This document shows, one piece after another, positions 6,780 to 21,026 of a stretch of DNA of 64,000 bases. Numbering within the stretch: the stretch's first letter is position 1; each line of letters begins with the position of its first letter. The stretch comes from Lancefieldella parvula DSM 20469 (lineage in GTDB: Bacteria > Actinomycetota > Coriobacteriia > Coriobacteriales > Atopobiaceae), in contig NC_013203.1 in NCBI RefSeq assembly GCF_000024225.1, forward strand, positions 1,240,001 through 1,304,000. The letters are read 5' to 3'. The notes below the pieces were generated by a model. The model was given only the letters and a program-made list of their open reading frames with translations, did not search any database and was not told the DNA's origin. The position numbers were made by a program, and so were the translations under genes.

Positions 6780-9518
6780 TTACTTTGCCTCTGCCCAATT
6801 GGAACCATAGCTGACATCAGCAATCAAAGGAACACGCAGGGTAACAACGTCTTCCATAGTCTCTTTTACCAGCGTAGAAACTGTCTCAATCTCTGACTCT
6901 GGAACTTCCAAGTCAAGTTCGTCGTGGATCTGAAGAATCAGTTTTGACGTAAGACCTTCATCACGCAAGCGTTTCTCGACATTAATCATTGCAATCTTGA
7001 TAATATCTGCAGCACTTCCCTGCATAGGATGATTCATGGCGGTGCGCTCGCCAAAGGCAATAAGCTGGCGATTTGATTGGTTAAACTCTCTAATGTGACG
7101 CTTACGACCATACATGGTAATAGCGTAACCACACTCGTGAGCCGTGCGGACGGAGTCATCTAAATACGCACGAACACCAGGATAGGCATCAAAATAACGG
7201 TCAATCATCTCTTGCGCTTCCTTGCGAGAAATCTTAAGAGACGTTGCCAGACCAAAGGCCTGCTGACCATAGACAATGCCAAAGTTGACTGCCTTAGCAC
7301 GACTACGAAGTGCTGGGGTTACCTCTTCAACAGGAACGCCAAAGACACGTGCGGCAGTTGCTGCATGGAAGTCAGCGCCAGAGTTGAATGCTGCTACTAG
7401 GTGCTCATCAGCAGAAAGATGAGCGAGCAGGCGAAGCTCAATCTGAGAGTAGTCACAGGCGAGAAAAACGCTGCCCTCGGGAACAGTGAATGCGGTGCGA
7501 ACACGATGTCCCAGCTCAGAACGAGTAGGAATGTTCTGCAAGTTTGGATCAGAGCTAGAAAGCCTGCCCGTTGCAGTAACGGTCTGATTGAGCGTGGTAT
7601 GGATACGCTTATCACCACGAATAAGTGAAGGAAGAGCATCTAGATAGGTAGATTTGATTTTGGCGCGTTCGCGATACTCAAGAACATCAGCAACAATCTG
7701 ATACTCCTGTGCCAGCTCTCCAAGAACTTTTGCGTTGGTGGAATAGAAGCCAGTACGAGTCTTTTTGAGACCATAAGTTGGAAGCTTGAGCACGTCAAAC
7801 AAGATATGAGAAAGCTGACTTGGAGAATCCAAGTTGAAATCCTCGCCTGCTGTCTGGTGAATACTTGCCACTCGTTGCGCAATGTCTTCACCAAGCTGAG
7901 CGGACTGTTCGGCAAGCTTTTGAGGATCAACGTAGAGACCGCGACGCTCCATCGCAGCAAGTACAGGCAAAAGTTGCATCTCTAGAGAAGTAAAGAGCTC
8001 CAGGGAACCATCATCTTCAAGCTTTTTAGTGAGCACAGGCACAAGAGCCCTAGCAGCTACAGCTCTTAATGCTGCGGCAGGAATCTCATCTGTAGGCTCA
8101 GGAAGCTCAGAGCCAAAATACAACTCAACCAGGCCGTTGATATCAAAACTTGAACGATCAGACTCAAGCAGATACGCAGCAACGCCCGTATCAAAGAGGC
8201 GGTCAGAATCAATGGTCTCAATATCCAGTTTCTGTGGCTCGGATGAATCAACAGGGCTTACCTCATGAAGCAGTGCCTTGACATCGTCTGCAGCAACACG
8301 AGCTTCTCGCAAAATACGCAACAGCGCCGCGGTTGCGTTTTCTCCCTCAAATTTGAGAAGCGCCTTTTCTGTAGACACCCAAAGTGTGTGAGAAAGACTA
8401 AAGAGTGCGCCAGTGTCGGCGGCAGAATCCTCTGCAACACCAATCCACTCCTGATTCTCAAGAGCAGCGGTCAAAGCAGCAGACGCGTCTCCTGCCTGCA
8501 GAAATTCTGACGGAATAGGAAGCGCAGGCGTAGCAGAAGCAGTTTGTGCGGTTACACCAGAAGCAGAACCACCAGCCATACGAGCAAGCCTTGAGGTCAT
8601 GCCTGTAAAGCCCAAGGCCGAAAATGCCTTGACCACGTCATTTGGATCAAATGTTGGGAACTTAGCGTCATCCAGGTTGATATCAAGCGGTGCATCGGTA
8701 CGAATAGTAGCAACCTTGCGGGAGAGTAGCGCGTCATCAATGTGGGCGCGAAGGTTTTCTCCCACCTTGCCCTTAACCTCATCGGCATGAGCAATAACCT
8801 CATCAAGCGAACCATACTCCACAATGAGAGCAGCAGCTTTCTTGGGGCCAATTCCCGGAACACCAGGAATGTTGTCGGAAGAATCTCCCTTAAGTCCATA
8901 GAAATCTGGGACAAGCTCTGGCGTAATACCTGCATAAAGGTCAGCTACGGTCTCTGGAGTCATAATTGAGACATCGGAAACACCCTTGCGCGTAGAGACA
9001 ATCTTGACGTTTTCTGTGGAGAGCTGGTACATATCACGGTCGCCTGTAAAGAGCAGCATCTGGTAACCCTCTGCCTCTCCACGACGAGCAAGGGTACCTA
9101 AAATATCGTCACCCTCCCAGCCTTCAAGCTGACAGACGGGAACATCCAGCGTCTTGAGCAGCTCTTTGACTACAGGAAACTGTGCGTGTAAAGCAGGATC
9201 CATAGGAGGACGCTGAGCTTTGTACTGAGGCAACATATCAATACGAATCTGAGGTTTGCCCTTATCAAACGCACAAATGACACCATCTGGCGAGAAGGAC
9301 TCAACAAGCTTGATAAACATGTTAAAGAAGCCAAACAACGCACCAGTTGGCGTTCCATCTGGGGCCGCCATAGGCTGACGAATTGCATGAAATGCTCGAT
9401 GCATAAGCGAGTTTCCGTCAATAACGGCAATAGTTCTACGTGGTTTAACTGCGGCTTCTTTGGCTGATGTGGCGTTGTTTTGATCTGCAGTATTAACTGG
9501 CATAGTAGTATCAGACAT
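6780..9518 (-). CDS. polA: DNA polymerase I
   Basis: The 912 residues start with a 5'-3' exonuclease domain (about 27-290; IAVIDGNSLMHRAFHA, GLKGDSSDNIPGVPGIGPKKA). A 3'-5' exonuclease-like domain follows (about 330-520), in which I cannot find the acidic DxE motif, so proofreading is probably lost as in Bacillus and Thermus enzymes. The polymerase domain is intact: motif A DYSQIELRLLAHLS, motif B RAKAVNFGIVYGQQAFG and motif C QIHDELDLEVP. It joins repair patches and processes Okazaki fragments. AAGGAG precedes the ATG. It is probably co-transcribed with rnhA. Confidence 0.97.
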   Translation of the reverse strand: MSDTTMPVNTADQNNATSAKEAAVKPRRTIAVIDGNSLMHRAFHAIRQPMAAPDGTPTGALFGFFNMFIKLVESFSPDGVICAFDKGKPQIRIDMLPQYKAQRPPMDPALHAQFPVVKELLKTLDVPVCQLEGWEGDDILGTLARRGEAEGYQMLLFTGDRDMYQLSTENVKIVSTRKGVSDVSIMTPETVADLYAGITPELVPDFYGLKGDSSDNIPGVPGIGPKKAAALIVEYGSLDEVIAHADEVKGKVGENLRAHIDDALLSRKVATIRTDAPLDINLDDAKFPTFDPNDVVKAFSALGFTGMTSRLARMAGGSASGVTAQTASATPALPIPSEFLQAGDASAALTAALENQEWIGVAEDSAADTGALFSLSHTLWVSTEKALLKFEGENATAALLRILREARVAADDVKALLHEVSPVDSSEPQKLDIETIDSDRLFDTGVAAYLLESDRSSFDINGLVELYFGSELPEPTDEIPAAALRAVAARALVPVLTKKLEDDGSLELFTSLEMQLLPVLAAMERRGLYVDPQKLAEQSAQLGEDIAQRVASIHQTAGEDFNLDSPSQLSHILFDVLKLPTYGLKKTRTGFYSTNAKVLGELAQEYQIVADVLEYRERAKIKSTYLDALPSLIRGDKRIHTTLNQTVTATGRLSSSDPNLQNIPTRSELGHRVRTAFTVPEGSVFLACDYSQIELRLLAHLSADEHLVAAFNSGADFHAATAARVFGVPVEEVTPALRSRAKAVNFGIVYGQQAFGLATSLKISRKEAQEMIDRYFDAYPGVRAYLDDSVRTAHECGYAITMYGRKRHIREFNQSNRQLIAFGERTAMNHPMQGSAADIIKIAMINVEKRLRDEGLTSKLILQIHDELDLEVPESEIETVSTLVKETMEDVVTLRVPLIADVSYGSNWAEAK

Positions 9519-9765
9519 ACCTGCTCCTTTTAGTTTTGTGTGCCTCTATTGTACTAAGACTTCTTCCGCTTCGTGATGCAAGAGCTCACGGAAACAAAGC
9601 CCACATCTCTTCTTACCGGTAGCTAAATTTTTTGTAATCGTTATGTTTCTGTTTGCATCCTCACCACCCTCCCTGCGTCAAACGTGCGAAAATAAAAAAC
9701 AACATAACGTGCCCAGCACGCGAGAAAACAAACTAACTGCCAGCATTTACCCACAAGGAGGGGCT

Positions 9766-11859
9766 GTGGCTCACGACAAAGTTTCTCAGGAATTTGGCTC
9801 ACTTCTATTTACCGACGCAGACATGCAAGAACGTTTGCCAAGACCAACGTACAAGAAACTTCGTAGTGTCATTCTGGACGGTAAGCCACTTGACCTCGAC
9901 ATAGCAAACGAGGTTGCACATGCTATGAAAGAGTGGGCACTTGAAAAAGGTGCTACTCACTTTACCCACTGGTTCCAACCTCTCACAGGCATTACTTCCG
10001 AGAAGCACGACAGCTTTATGACTCCTCAGGGAAACGGCACTATTTTGATGTCCTTCTCGGGAAAAGAGCTTGTACAGGGTGAGCCTGACGCATCAAGCTT
10101 CCCTTCTGGCGGTCTGCGTGCCACCTTTGAGGCTCGTGGTTACACGGTATGGGACCCTGCAAGCCCAACCTTCATCAAAGATGAAGTTCTCTGCATTCCA
10201 ACTGCATTTATTTCATACACCGGAGAAGCTCTGGATAAGCGCACTCCGCTACTTCGCTCCCAGGTTGCCCTTGAAAAACAGGCTAAACGCGTTCTTGCAC
10301 TCTTTGGCCAAAAGCCTTCTCGCGTTGTAACAAACATTGGTCCTGAGCAGGAATACTTCCTTATCAAAGAGGAAGACTTTGAACAGCGTCCTGACCTTAT
10401 CCTTTGTGGTCGCACCCTCTTTGGTTGCGAACCAAGCAAGGGTCAAGAGCTTGATGAGCACTACTTTGGCGCTATTCGTCCAACCGTCAATAACTTTATG
10501 AAAGAACTTGATGACGAGCTCTGGAAGCTAGGCATTCCTGCAAAGACCAAGCATAATGAGGTTGCTCCTTGTCAACATGAACTTGCACCAGTCTTTGAGC
10601 AGGGCACACTTGCCATCGACAACAACCTCCTAACCATGGAGAAGCTCAAGCTTCTTGCTACCCACCATGGTCTTGCTTGCCTTGAGCACGAGAAACCCTT
10701 TGAGTACGTCAATGGTTCTGGTAAGCACGACAACTGGTCGCTCTCTGCAGATGATGAGAACTTGCTTGAGCCTGGTGATAAACCTGGCGAGAACCTCCGC
10801 TTCTTGGTCTTTCTTGCTTGTCTGGTTGCCGCTGTTGACTCCCACGCAGACCTTTTGCGTATGTCAGTTGCATCCGCTGGAAATGATCACCGTCTTGGTG
10901 CAAACGAGGCTCCACCTGCAATTGTTTCAGTCTTCTTGGGTGCTGCGCTTTCTGTAATTGTTGACGACCTTATCACTGGTTCCGATGTCCACGGTGCAAA
11001 ACGCACTCGTATGGACCTGGGCGTACCAACACTTCCTGCAGTCCTTAGAGACAACACAGATAGGAACCGTACCAGCCCCTTTGCGTTCACTGGCAACAAG
11101 TTTGAGTTCCGTATGTGTGGCAGCAAACAGAATCTCTCTGATCCTAATGTCATTTTGAACACCATTGTTGCCGAGCAGTGCGATCGCTTTGCAAGTGACC
11201 TTTCAAACGCTTCCGAGAAGAACTTCACCAAAGAGGCTTTGAAGTGGGTTATTGACACATTTAAAGCACACGAGCGTATCCTCTTTGAAGGCAACGGCTA
11301 CTCAGGTGATTGGGAGAAACTTGCTGAGGAGCGCGGTCTTCCAAACCTCCGTACCACCCCTGAGGCACTCCCTGCAATGATCGCTCCAGAAAACATTGAA
11401 CTCTTTGAGCGTTATGGTGTTCTTTCCCAGGCAGAAGCACAGGCTCGCTACGTTGCAAAAGCCGAGCAGTATACCAAGATTCTCAACATTGAGGCTCGCA
11501 CCATGCTGTATATGGCGCGCCACATGTACTTGCCTGCTCTTTTTACCTACTCAAGTGATGTTGCTTCTTCAGTTGCTGCTAAGCAGGCTATTGGTATCAA
11601 GAGCGCTGCAGAGACAGAGATTGTTGAGAAGCTCACCGCAGGTATTGATGAAATTTATGCAGCTACTAACAGCCTCGATGAGATCAATACCACAGCGCAC
11701 CAGATGAAGAACAAGCCTCAGGAGCAGTGCGAGTACTATTGCAATAAAGTCCTTCCAGCTATGGCTCGCCTGCGTAGCGCCGTTGACTCCATGGAACTCA
11801 TCTGCGGACACGATTGGTGGCCAGTTCCTAGCTACAACAAGATGCTCTTCTACGTCTAG
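9766..11859 (+). CDS. glnN: Glutamine synthetase type III
   Basis: The 697 residues fit the long GSIII class (about 700), not the 450-residue GSI. Motifs include [68 protein letters not shown] and [20 protein letters not shown], covering the metal, ammonium and ATP sites. The enzyme makes glutamine from glutamate, NH4+ and ATP. I choose the GTG at 9766 because AAGGAGGGG lies just upstream; the frame is open 41 codons further but without a ribosome binding site. No GlnR or PII gene is adjacent. A terminator follows. Confidence 0.93.
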   Translation: MAHDKVSQEFGSLLFTDADMQERLPRPTYKKLRSVILDGKPLDLDIANEVAHAMKEWALEKGATHFTHWFQPLTGITSEKHDSFMTPQGNGTILMSFSGKELVQGEPDASSFPSGGLRATFEARGYTVWDPASPTFIKDEVLCIPTAFISYTGEALDKRTPLLRSQVALEKQAKRVLALFGQKPSRVVTNIGPEQEYFLIKEEDFEQRPDLILCGRTLFGCEPSKGQELDEHYFGAIRPTVNNFMKELDDELWKLGIPAKTKHNEVAPCQHELAPVFEQGTLAIDNNLLTMEKLKLLATHHGLACLEHEKPFEYVNGSGKHDNWSLSADDENLLEPGDKPGENLRFLVFLACLVAAVDSHADLLRMSVASAGNDHRLGANEAPPAIVSVFLGAALSVIVDDLITGSDVHGAKRTRMDLGVPTLPAVLRDNTDRNRTSPFAFTGNKFEFRMCGSKQNLSDPNVILNTIVAEQCDRFASDLSNASEKNFTKEALKWVIDTFKAHERILFEGNGYSGDWEKLAEERGLPNLRTTPEALPAMIAPENIELFERYGVLSQAEAQARYVAKAEQYTKILNIEARTMLYMARHMYLPALFTYSSDVASSVAAKQAIGIKSAAETEIVEKLTAGIDEIYAATNSLDEINTTAHQMKNKPQEQCEYYCNKVLPAMARLRSAVDSMELICGHDWWPVPSYNKMLFYV

Positions 11860-11920
11860 TTCTTCTGTCAGGTCTTCTTGGCGAGAAACCCAATTTTCTT
11901 GCCACCTTCTATGTAATGCA

Positions 11921-11949
11921 AAACGGCTCAGTTTACCTGGGCCGTTTTT
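11921..11949 (+). terminator. Terminator after glnN
   Basis: An 11-base-pair stem (11921-11931 with 11937-11947, one G-T pair) runs into TTTTT. The matching A run on the left suggests it also serves the convergent solute-binding-protein gene. Confidence 0.88.
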
Positions 11950-11981
11950 AATTATTCAAATTCTTAGAAGTGTGACAAGAA

Positions 11982-13268
11982 CTACGCTTTAACCAACTTA
12001 CTGTATACAGCATGAACATCTTCAAGCTTGATCAGATTGCCTTCTGCATCTGTTGGAGCAGGAACTATCTGCATTGATTCACTTACCCCTGTCAAATTTA
12101 GACGACTTGCATACCAAGGATTTGGCGTTCCCTCAATAACTGGCGAGAAAAACGAGTCCATTTCTCCCATGTGTTCAGCAGAATCCCGTTTGGTAATAAA
12201 TTCCTGCCATAAATATGCTGAATACGTATGTTTTGACCTCTGACATATAAATGACCTTATCGTAGAGAAATAAGAAGCACCCGGCAGAACAACTGAGAGA
12301 TTATCAAAATCATCTTTAGTAATTGCCCTATACGCATCACTTAGTGAACAAACACAGGCTCTGTACTTACCAAATCCTGTGTCTCTAATTGCTTGATATG
12401 TACTCTCAGAAAATGCGTCAACATTTTCGAACAAACTTTGAATAATTTGAGTACCTTTATCCAGACCATACTGACCCAAAAAGAGCGACTCAAACTTCTT
12501 GCCCACATACGTAAGTGCAGGATCAGGAATAACATACCTTCCACGCAGACCGTCTATAAGAAGATCTGTCCATTCACGTGGACGCTGAATCTTTTTCTCA
12601 TTAAGACGCTCTTGATTCACAAGTAAAACTAACGGATCTGCAGCATAGGCATACCATTGTCCTGTGACTTCAAAAAACTCGGAGCGTACGTACTGATCTG
12701 TTGAAGAAACTTCATACGGCTGACAATACGCGGAAGCTTCAAAGCATTGCATTAAAGCTTCGCTTGCTAAGAAAATGACATCAGGTTTCTCAAAATCCCA
12801 ATTAACATCCAATTTGATATCAGAAGTTTCAGACTCCACACTCTTACTAGCAACATATGTTTGCTGAATAAACTCTTGAATTTCTTCCTCTGTTGCCTCA
12901 CCCACAATAACAGGCACAGAAAACGCTCTTGAATATGTTTCTACCAAGGGTTTTACCGCTTCTTTGGAAGTACAAAGAAGATTAAGAGAGCCTTCTCGTT
13001 GCGCAAGCTGAATCAGCGCACGGGCATAGCCTGGAACCTTTGAATTAAGCTGTGGAGGTAAAAATTCCTGCTGAACATAAGAAATTCCTGGACTCAAAAT
13101 ATTTGCAACGGTAGCTATCACAGGCGCTGCAACCACCGAGATGCCCAGGATAACAAATGAGGTTCGTGTAACAGAAGTGGCAGTTGGTGGAGTGCTTTTC
13201 TCGTCAGGGTCTTTTGGTCCAAAAGTTTTATGTATCTTCTGGCGCAGACGATCAGGGATAAACTTCAC
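11982..13268 (-). CDS. ABC-type extracellular solute-binding protein (family 1), orphan
   Basis: The 428 residues have a basic N-terminus, one hydrophobic segment (about 35-60, SFVILGISVVAAPVIATVANI) and a periplasmic-binding-protein-like fold (GSLNLLCTSKEAVKPLVETY, DVIFLASEAL, AADPLVLLVNQE, PREWTDLLIDGLRGRYVIPDP). The last two resemble iron- and sugar-type family 1 binding proteins. There is no lipobox Cys at the end of the hydrophobic segment, so the helix probably stays as an uncleaved anchor. The start is a GTG after AGGAGG. No permease or ATPase gene adjoins it, so ligand and partner are unknown. Confidence 0.75.
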   Translation of the reverse strand: MKFIPDRLRQKIHKTFGPKDPDEKSTPPTATSVTRTSFVILGISVVAAPVIATVANILSPGISYVQQEFLPPQLNSKVPGYARALIQLAQREGSLNLLCTSKEAVKPLVETYSRAFSVPVIVGEATEEEIQEFIQQTYVASKSVESETSDIKLDVNWDFEKPDVIFLASEALMQCFEASAYCQPYEVSSTDQYVRSEFFEVTGQWYAYAADPLVLLVNQERLNEKKIQRPREWTDLLIDGLRGRYVIPDPALTYVGKKFESLFLGQYGLDKGTQIIQSLFENVDAFSESTYQAIRDTGFGKYRACVCSLSDAYRAITKDDFDNLSVVLPGASYFSTIRSFICQRSKHTYSAYLWQEFITKRDSAEHMGEMDSFFSPVIEGTPNPWYASRLNLTGVSESMQIVPAPTDAEGNLIKLEDVHAVYSKLVKA

Positions 13269-13312
13269 GCTACCTCCTTACCTGCTTCACAATCCATTTG
13301 GTCAAACAGATT

Positions 13313-13891
13313 TTATCCAAAAAAGGCTTTTAGTCCAATCAGGATAAGTACCACACCACCAACCATCTCGGCGCGATCTCCTAAAAGCGAACCAAGCTTT
13401 TTGCCTATAAACAATGCAATAGTACAGAGAATTGCGGTGATAATGCCAAAGAGTGCCGAGGCCACCAAAATGTCCACACTATGCGCTCTAAAACTTACGC
13501 CAACAGCAAATGCGTCAATTGCCGTGGCAATAGCTTGAAATACCAACTTTCCAAAAGAGAGTGTAGTAGCGTCTTGCTGGCCTTCTTCCTCCTCTTCCTC
13601 AGAGGCATCTTCTCTAAATGCCTTATAGCCGCTGTACAGCATGTTTGAACCAATAAAGCCAAGAATGACTAAAGAAACAATACCTGCATACTTCTCAATT
13701 AGATTTACTGCAATGCCACCAACAAAGTAACCAGCAAGAGACATGCCAAACTGAAAGAAACCAAAGAAAAGAGGCATACGCACAAGGCGAGAAAACTTAT
13801 GATCATCAAAGGCAAAGGTGTTAGATATGGTGACAGAGAACGCGTCTGTTGCAAGCGCCACACCAAGCATCAAAATTTCAAGTAGACCCAT
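13313..13891 (-). CDS. mntP: Putative manganese efflux pump MntP
   Basis: The 192 residues form six hydrophobic segments in two related halves, each with the family's acidic motif: LATDAFSVTISN and TAIDAFAVGVSF. A cytoplasmic loop with a run of six Glu (DASEEEEEEGQQD) separates the halves. MntP proteins export Mn2+ and protect against manganese overload. The 105-base gap upstream is too short and too simple to hold the yybP-ykoY manganese riboswitch often found before mntP. The ribosome binding site is weak (TTGGGAA). Family call good; substrate inferred. Confidence 0.85.
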   Translation of the reverse strand: MGLLEILMLGVALATDAFSVTISNTFAFDDHKFSRLVRMPLFFGFFQFGMSLAGYFVGGIAVNLIEKYAGIVSLVILGFIGSNMLYSGYKAFREDASEEEEEEGQQDATTLSFGKLVFQAIATAIDAFAVGVSFRAHSVDILVASALFGIITAILCTIALFIGKKLGSLLGDRAEMVGGVVLILIGLKAFFG

Positions 13892-13996
13892 GTGTCAGTT
13901 CCCAAGTATCATTAAATCTTGTAACACGAGGAAGAAATTTTAACGCCTATGAGCATTTTTCAGCTACTCTTATACTGAAAAACTACAAGGAGTGTT

Positions 13997-14962
13997 ATGC
14001 CTGCTTTAATAACCCACTATCTATTTGGCGCAGAAGTGGTTAATGATTTGCCCAAAGAGCTCATTGCCACTGAAACTGAGGTTAATGCATTTTTGCTTGG
14101 AAACCAGGGGCCTGACCCCTTCCTTGCACGTCATTTAGCCTGGCCAAATCGTTCTCTTGCCTGCAATAGATTGCATCGTCGCATGCATGCGGGACATATC
14201 GTTGATGCATTTTTATCTATTCGCGATGGCGTTTCTCGCCTGCCTCAAAGCGACATGCCCGCTGGTCGTGCATTTGCACTTGGTCTTCTTGCACATTACG
14301 CACTAGATAGAATTGTCCATCCGTTTGTGTATTCCCAACAAGATGCGTTGATTGAGGCGGATCCTTCACTCAAAAATGCTTATAGAGAGCTTCATCCTAT
14401 TATCGAAACGGATTTGGACTCATACCTTCTCTGGCACATGCGTCACACTACCGTTGAGACTTTTCCACCAGCTGAGGTGCTTGAAGCTGTCGAATCCACC
14501 AAGCACGTTGGTGGCGCGCTTTTCTCGCAAGTAGCACTGCAGGTATTTGACCTTAATGTTGGCGTTGGAGAGTACGAAAAGGCGCTCCAGGACTACGCTC
14601 GTATCTACCACACCGTAGAGCACACTGATCCTAAATACACCACCAAACTTCCTGACGTTTTATATAAGACCGAGAAGTTCATGCGTCCTTCAAACAATTC
14701 TTACATTGCCGCAATGGCCCACCGTATTGTTATGACTGAGGACTTCCCTACCGCCAATCTTAAGCGTCTTCCTTGGAAAGAGCCATACACAGGAGAGATT
14801 AAGACTGAAAGCATTCTTGATCTTCTAGATGAAGCTCGCGAGTTCTACAGAGAGCTTGTTCAAGCAACCATCTTAGGTCAACGAATTACACTAGAAGAGC
14901 TGATTGATGGTATCAATTACATGGGCAAACCAGTTGTAGAAATGGTTGATGACGAGGACTAG
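13997..14962 (+). CDS. Zinc-dependent phospholipase C-like protein
   Basis: The 321 residues match the Zn_dep_PLPC family. The N-terminal Met is followed by PALITHYLFGAEV, then FLLGNQGPDPF, HRRMHAGHIVDAF, LGLLAHYALDRIVHPFVY and ELHPIIETDLD. These supply the spaced His/Asp/Glu residues that bind zinc in phospholipase C and S1/P1 nucleases. No signal peptide is seen, so it is probably cytoplasmic and the true substrate is uncertain. AAGGAG lies 6 bases before the ATG. It is divergent from mntP and ends 48 bases before a terminator. Confidence 0.85.
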   Translation: MPALITHYLFGAEVVNDLPKELIATETEVNAFLLGNQGPDPFLARHLAWPNRSLACNRLHRRMHAGHIVDAFLSIRDGVSRLPQSDMPAGRAFALGLLAHYALDRIVHPFVYSQQDALIEADPSLKNAYRELHPIIETDLDSYLLWHMRHTTVETFPPAEVLEAVESTKHVGGALFSQVALQVFDLNVGVGEYEKALQDYARIYHTVEHTDPKYTTKLPDVLYKTEKFMRPSNNSYIAAMAHRIVMTEDFPTANLKRLPWKEPYTGEIKTESILDLLDEAREFYRELVQATILGQRITLEELIDGINYMGKPVVEMVDDED

Positions 14963-15009
14963 CTCGCAGCACAACACCAAAGGGATTTGAACATCCAAAC
15001 ACGTAATAG

Positions 15010-15040
15010 AAAAGGCGCTTACCTAGGTAGACGCCTTTTT
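15010..15040 (+). terminator. Terminator after the phospholipase-like gene
   Basis: AAAAGGCG (15010-15017) pairs with CGCCTTTT (15032-15039), with further inner pairing TACC/GGTA and a T tract. The A-rich left flank makes it bidirectional for the converging ArsC-like gene. Confidence 0.88.
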
Positions 15041-15086
15041 ACCACGCATATCAAATATTTAACACATAGTTATAGAAATCGAGTTT

Positions 15087-15455
15087 TTACAGAAGTGCTT
15101 CTTCCCACGCAGACTCTTTAAATCCAAGAAGAATAGTATTGCCTGCAACAACCAATGGACGCTTAACCAACATGCCTGTGGTGGCAAGCAAATTATATGC
15201 ATCACTATCGCTCATACCTGCATCAAGCTGCTCCTTGATGTTATTATCGCGATACACCATGCCTGAAGTATTGAAGAATTTCCTGATAGAAAGACCGCTT
15301 AACTTATGCCATTTAGCAAGCTCTTCTGCAGTTGGATTTTCCTCTTTAATATCACGTAGCGTATAAGAAACACCATGTTCATCAAGCCATTTGAGAGCTC
15401 TCTTACACGTAGTGCACCGAGAATAACAAAGAACCAAAATATTTTTATCTGCCAT
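15087..15455 (-). CDS. ArsC/Spx/YffB-family thioredoxin-fold protein
   Basis: The 122 residues form a single ArsC-like domain: LCYSRCTTCKRALKWLDEHG with the CxxC pair, YTLRDIKEENPTAEEL, GLSIRKFFNTSG and MLVKRPLVV with the conserved Arg. The family contains arsenate reductases, YffB and the RNA-polymerase-binding regulator Spx. The SIRKFFNTSG and KRP motifs fit the reductase-like branch, as in proteins annotated as the arsenate reductase family. No ars operon is near, so arsenate reduction is not established. AAAGGA precedes the ATG. Confidence 0.85.
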   Translation of the reverse strand: MADKNILVLCYSRCTTCKRALKWLDEHGVSYTLRDIKEENPTAEELAKWHKLSGLSIRKFFNTSGMVYRDNNIKEQLDAGMSDSDAYNLLATTGMLVKRPLVVAGNTILLGFKESAWEEALL

Positions 15456-15475
15456 AGCTATTCCTTTTAAAGAGA

Positions 15476-15658
15476 TTATCGATTACATAAACGAAAACTT
15501 TTTTGAGTAGTAAGAAATCCTAAAATCAATATTCCTAAAGACATGCCATAGAGCGTACCAATAAATAGATCATTAACGTTTGATACTACACTTAGAATAA
15601 TTGCTAAAATCAAAGACATCATTGCAAGAGAAACATGCTTACCTTTTATTAGTTTCAT
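15476..15658 (-). CDS. Small membrane protein of unknown function
   Basis: This 60-residue protein starts MKLIKGKHVS and has two hydrophobic segments (about 11-26 and 31-49) and a basic end. AAAGGAG lies about 8-9 bases before the ATG at 15658, which decides the start over two upstream in-frame Met codons. It sits between ligA (upstream on the same strand, 69 bases) and the ArsC-like gene (20 bases downstream). No family is recognised. Confidence 0.55.
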   Translation of the reverse strand: MKLIKGKHVSLAMMSLILAIILSVVSNVNDLFIGTLYGMSLGILILGFLTTQKSFRLCNR

Positions 15659-15727
15659 TTGTTCGTCTCCTTTTTCTGACATTAACAAGATAGTATCAGT
15701 CGCCACTATATTACTAAACACGCACAT

Positions 15728-20945
<5,218 letters not shown>

Positions 20946-21026
20946 ACCAACTCCTTATAAATTAAGCAATCTAAACTATTATCTATCTTATCTAAAATAT
21001 GCCCTTCTTGGGCGTGCAAAAGAGAG

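Noticed and set aside
13892-13996. Manganese (yybP-ykoY) riboswitch before mntP
   Set aside because: The gap is only 105 bases, is shared with a divergent gene and shows none of the expected paired stems.
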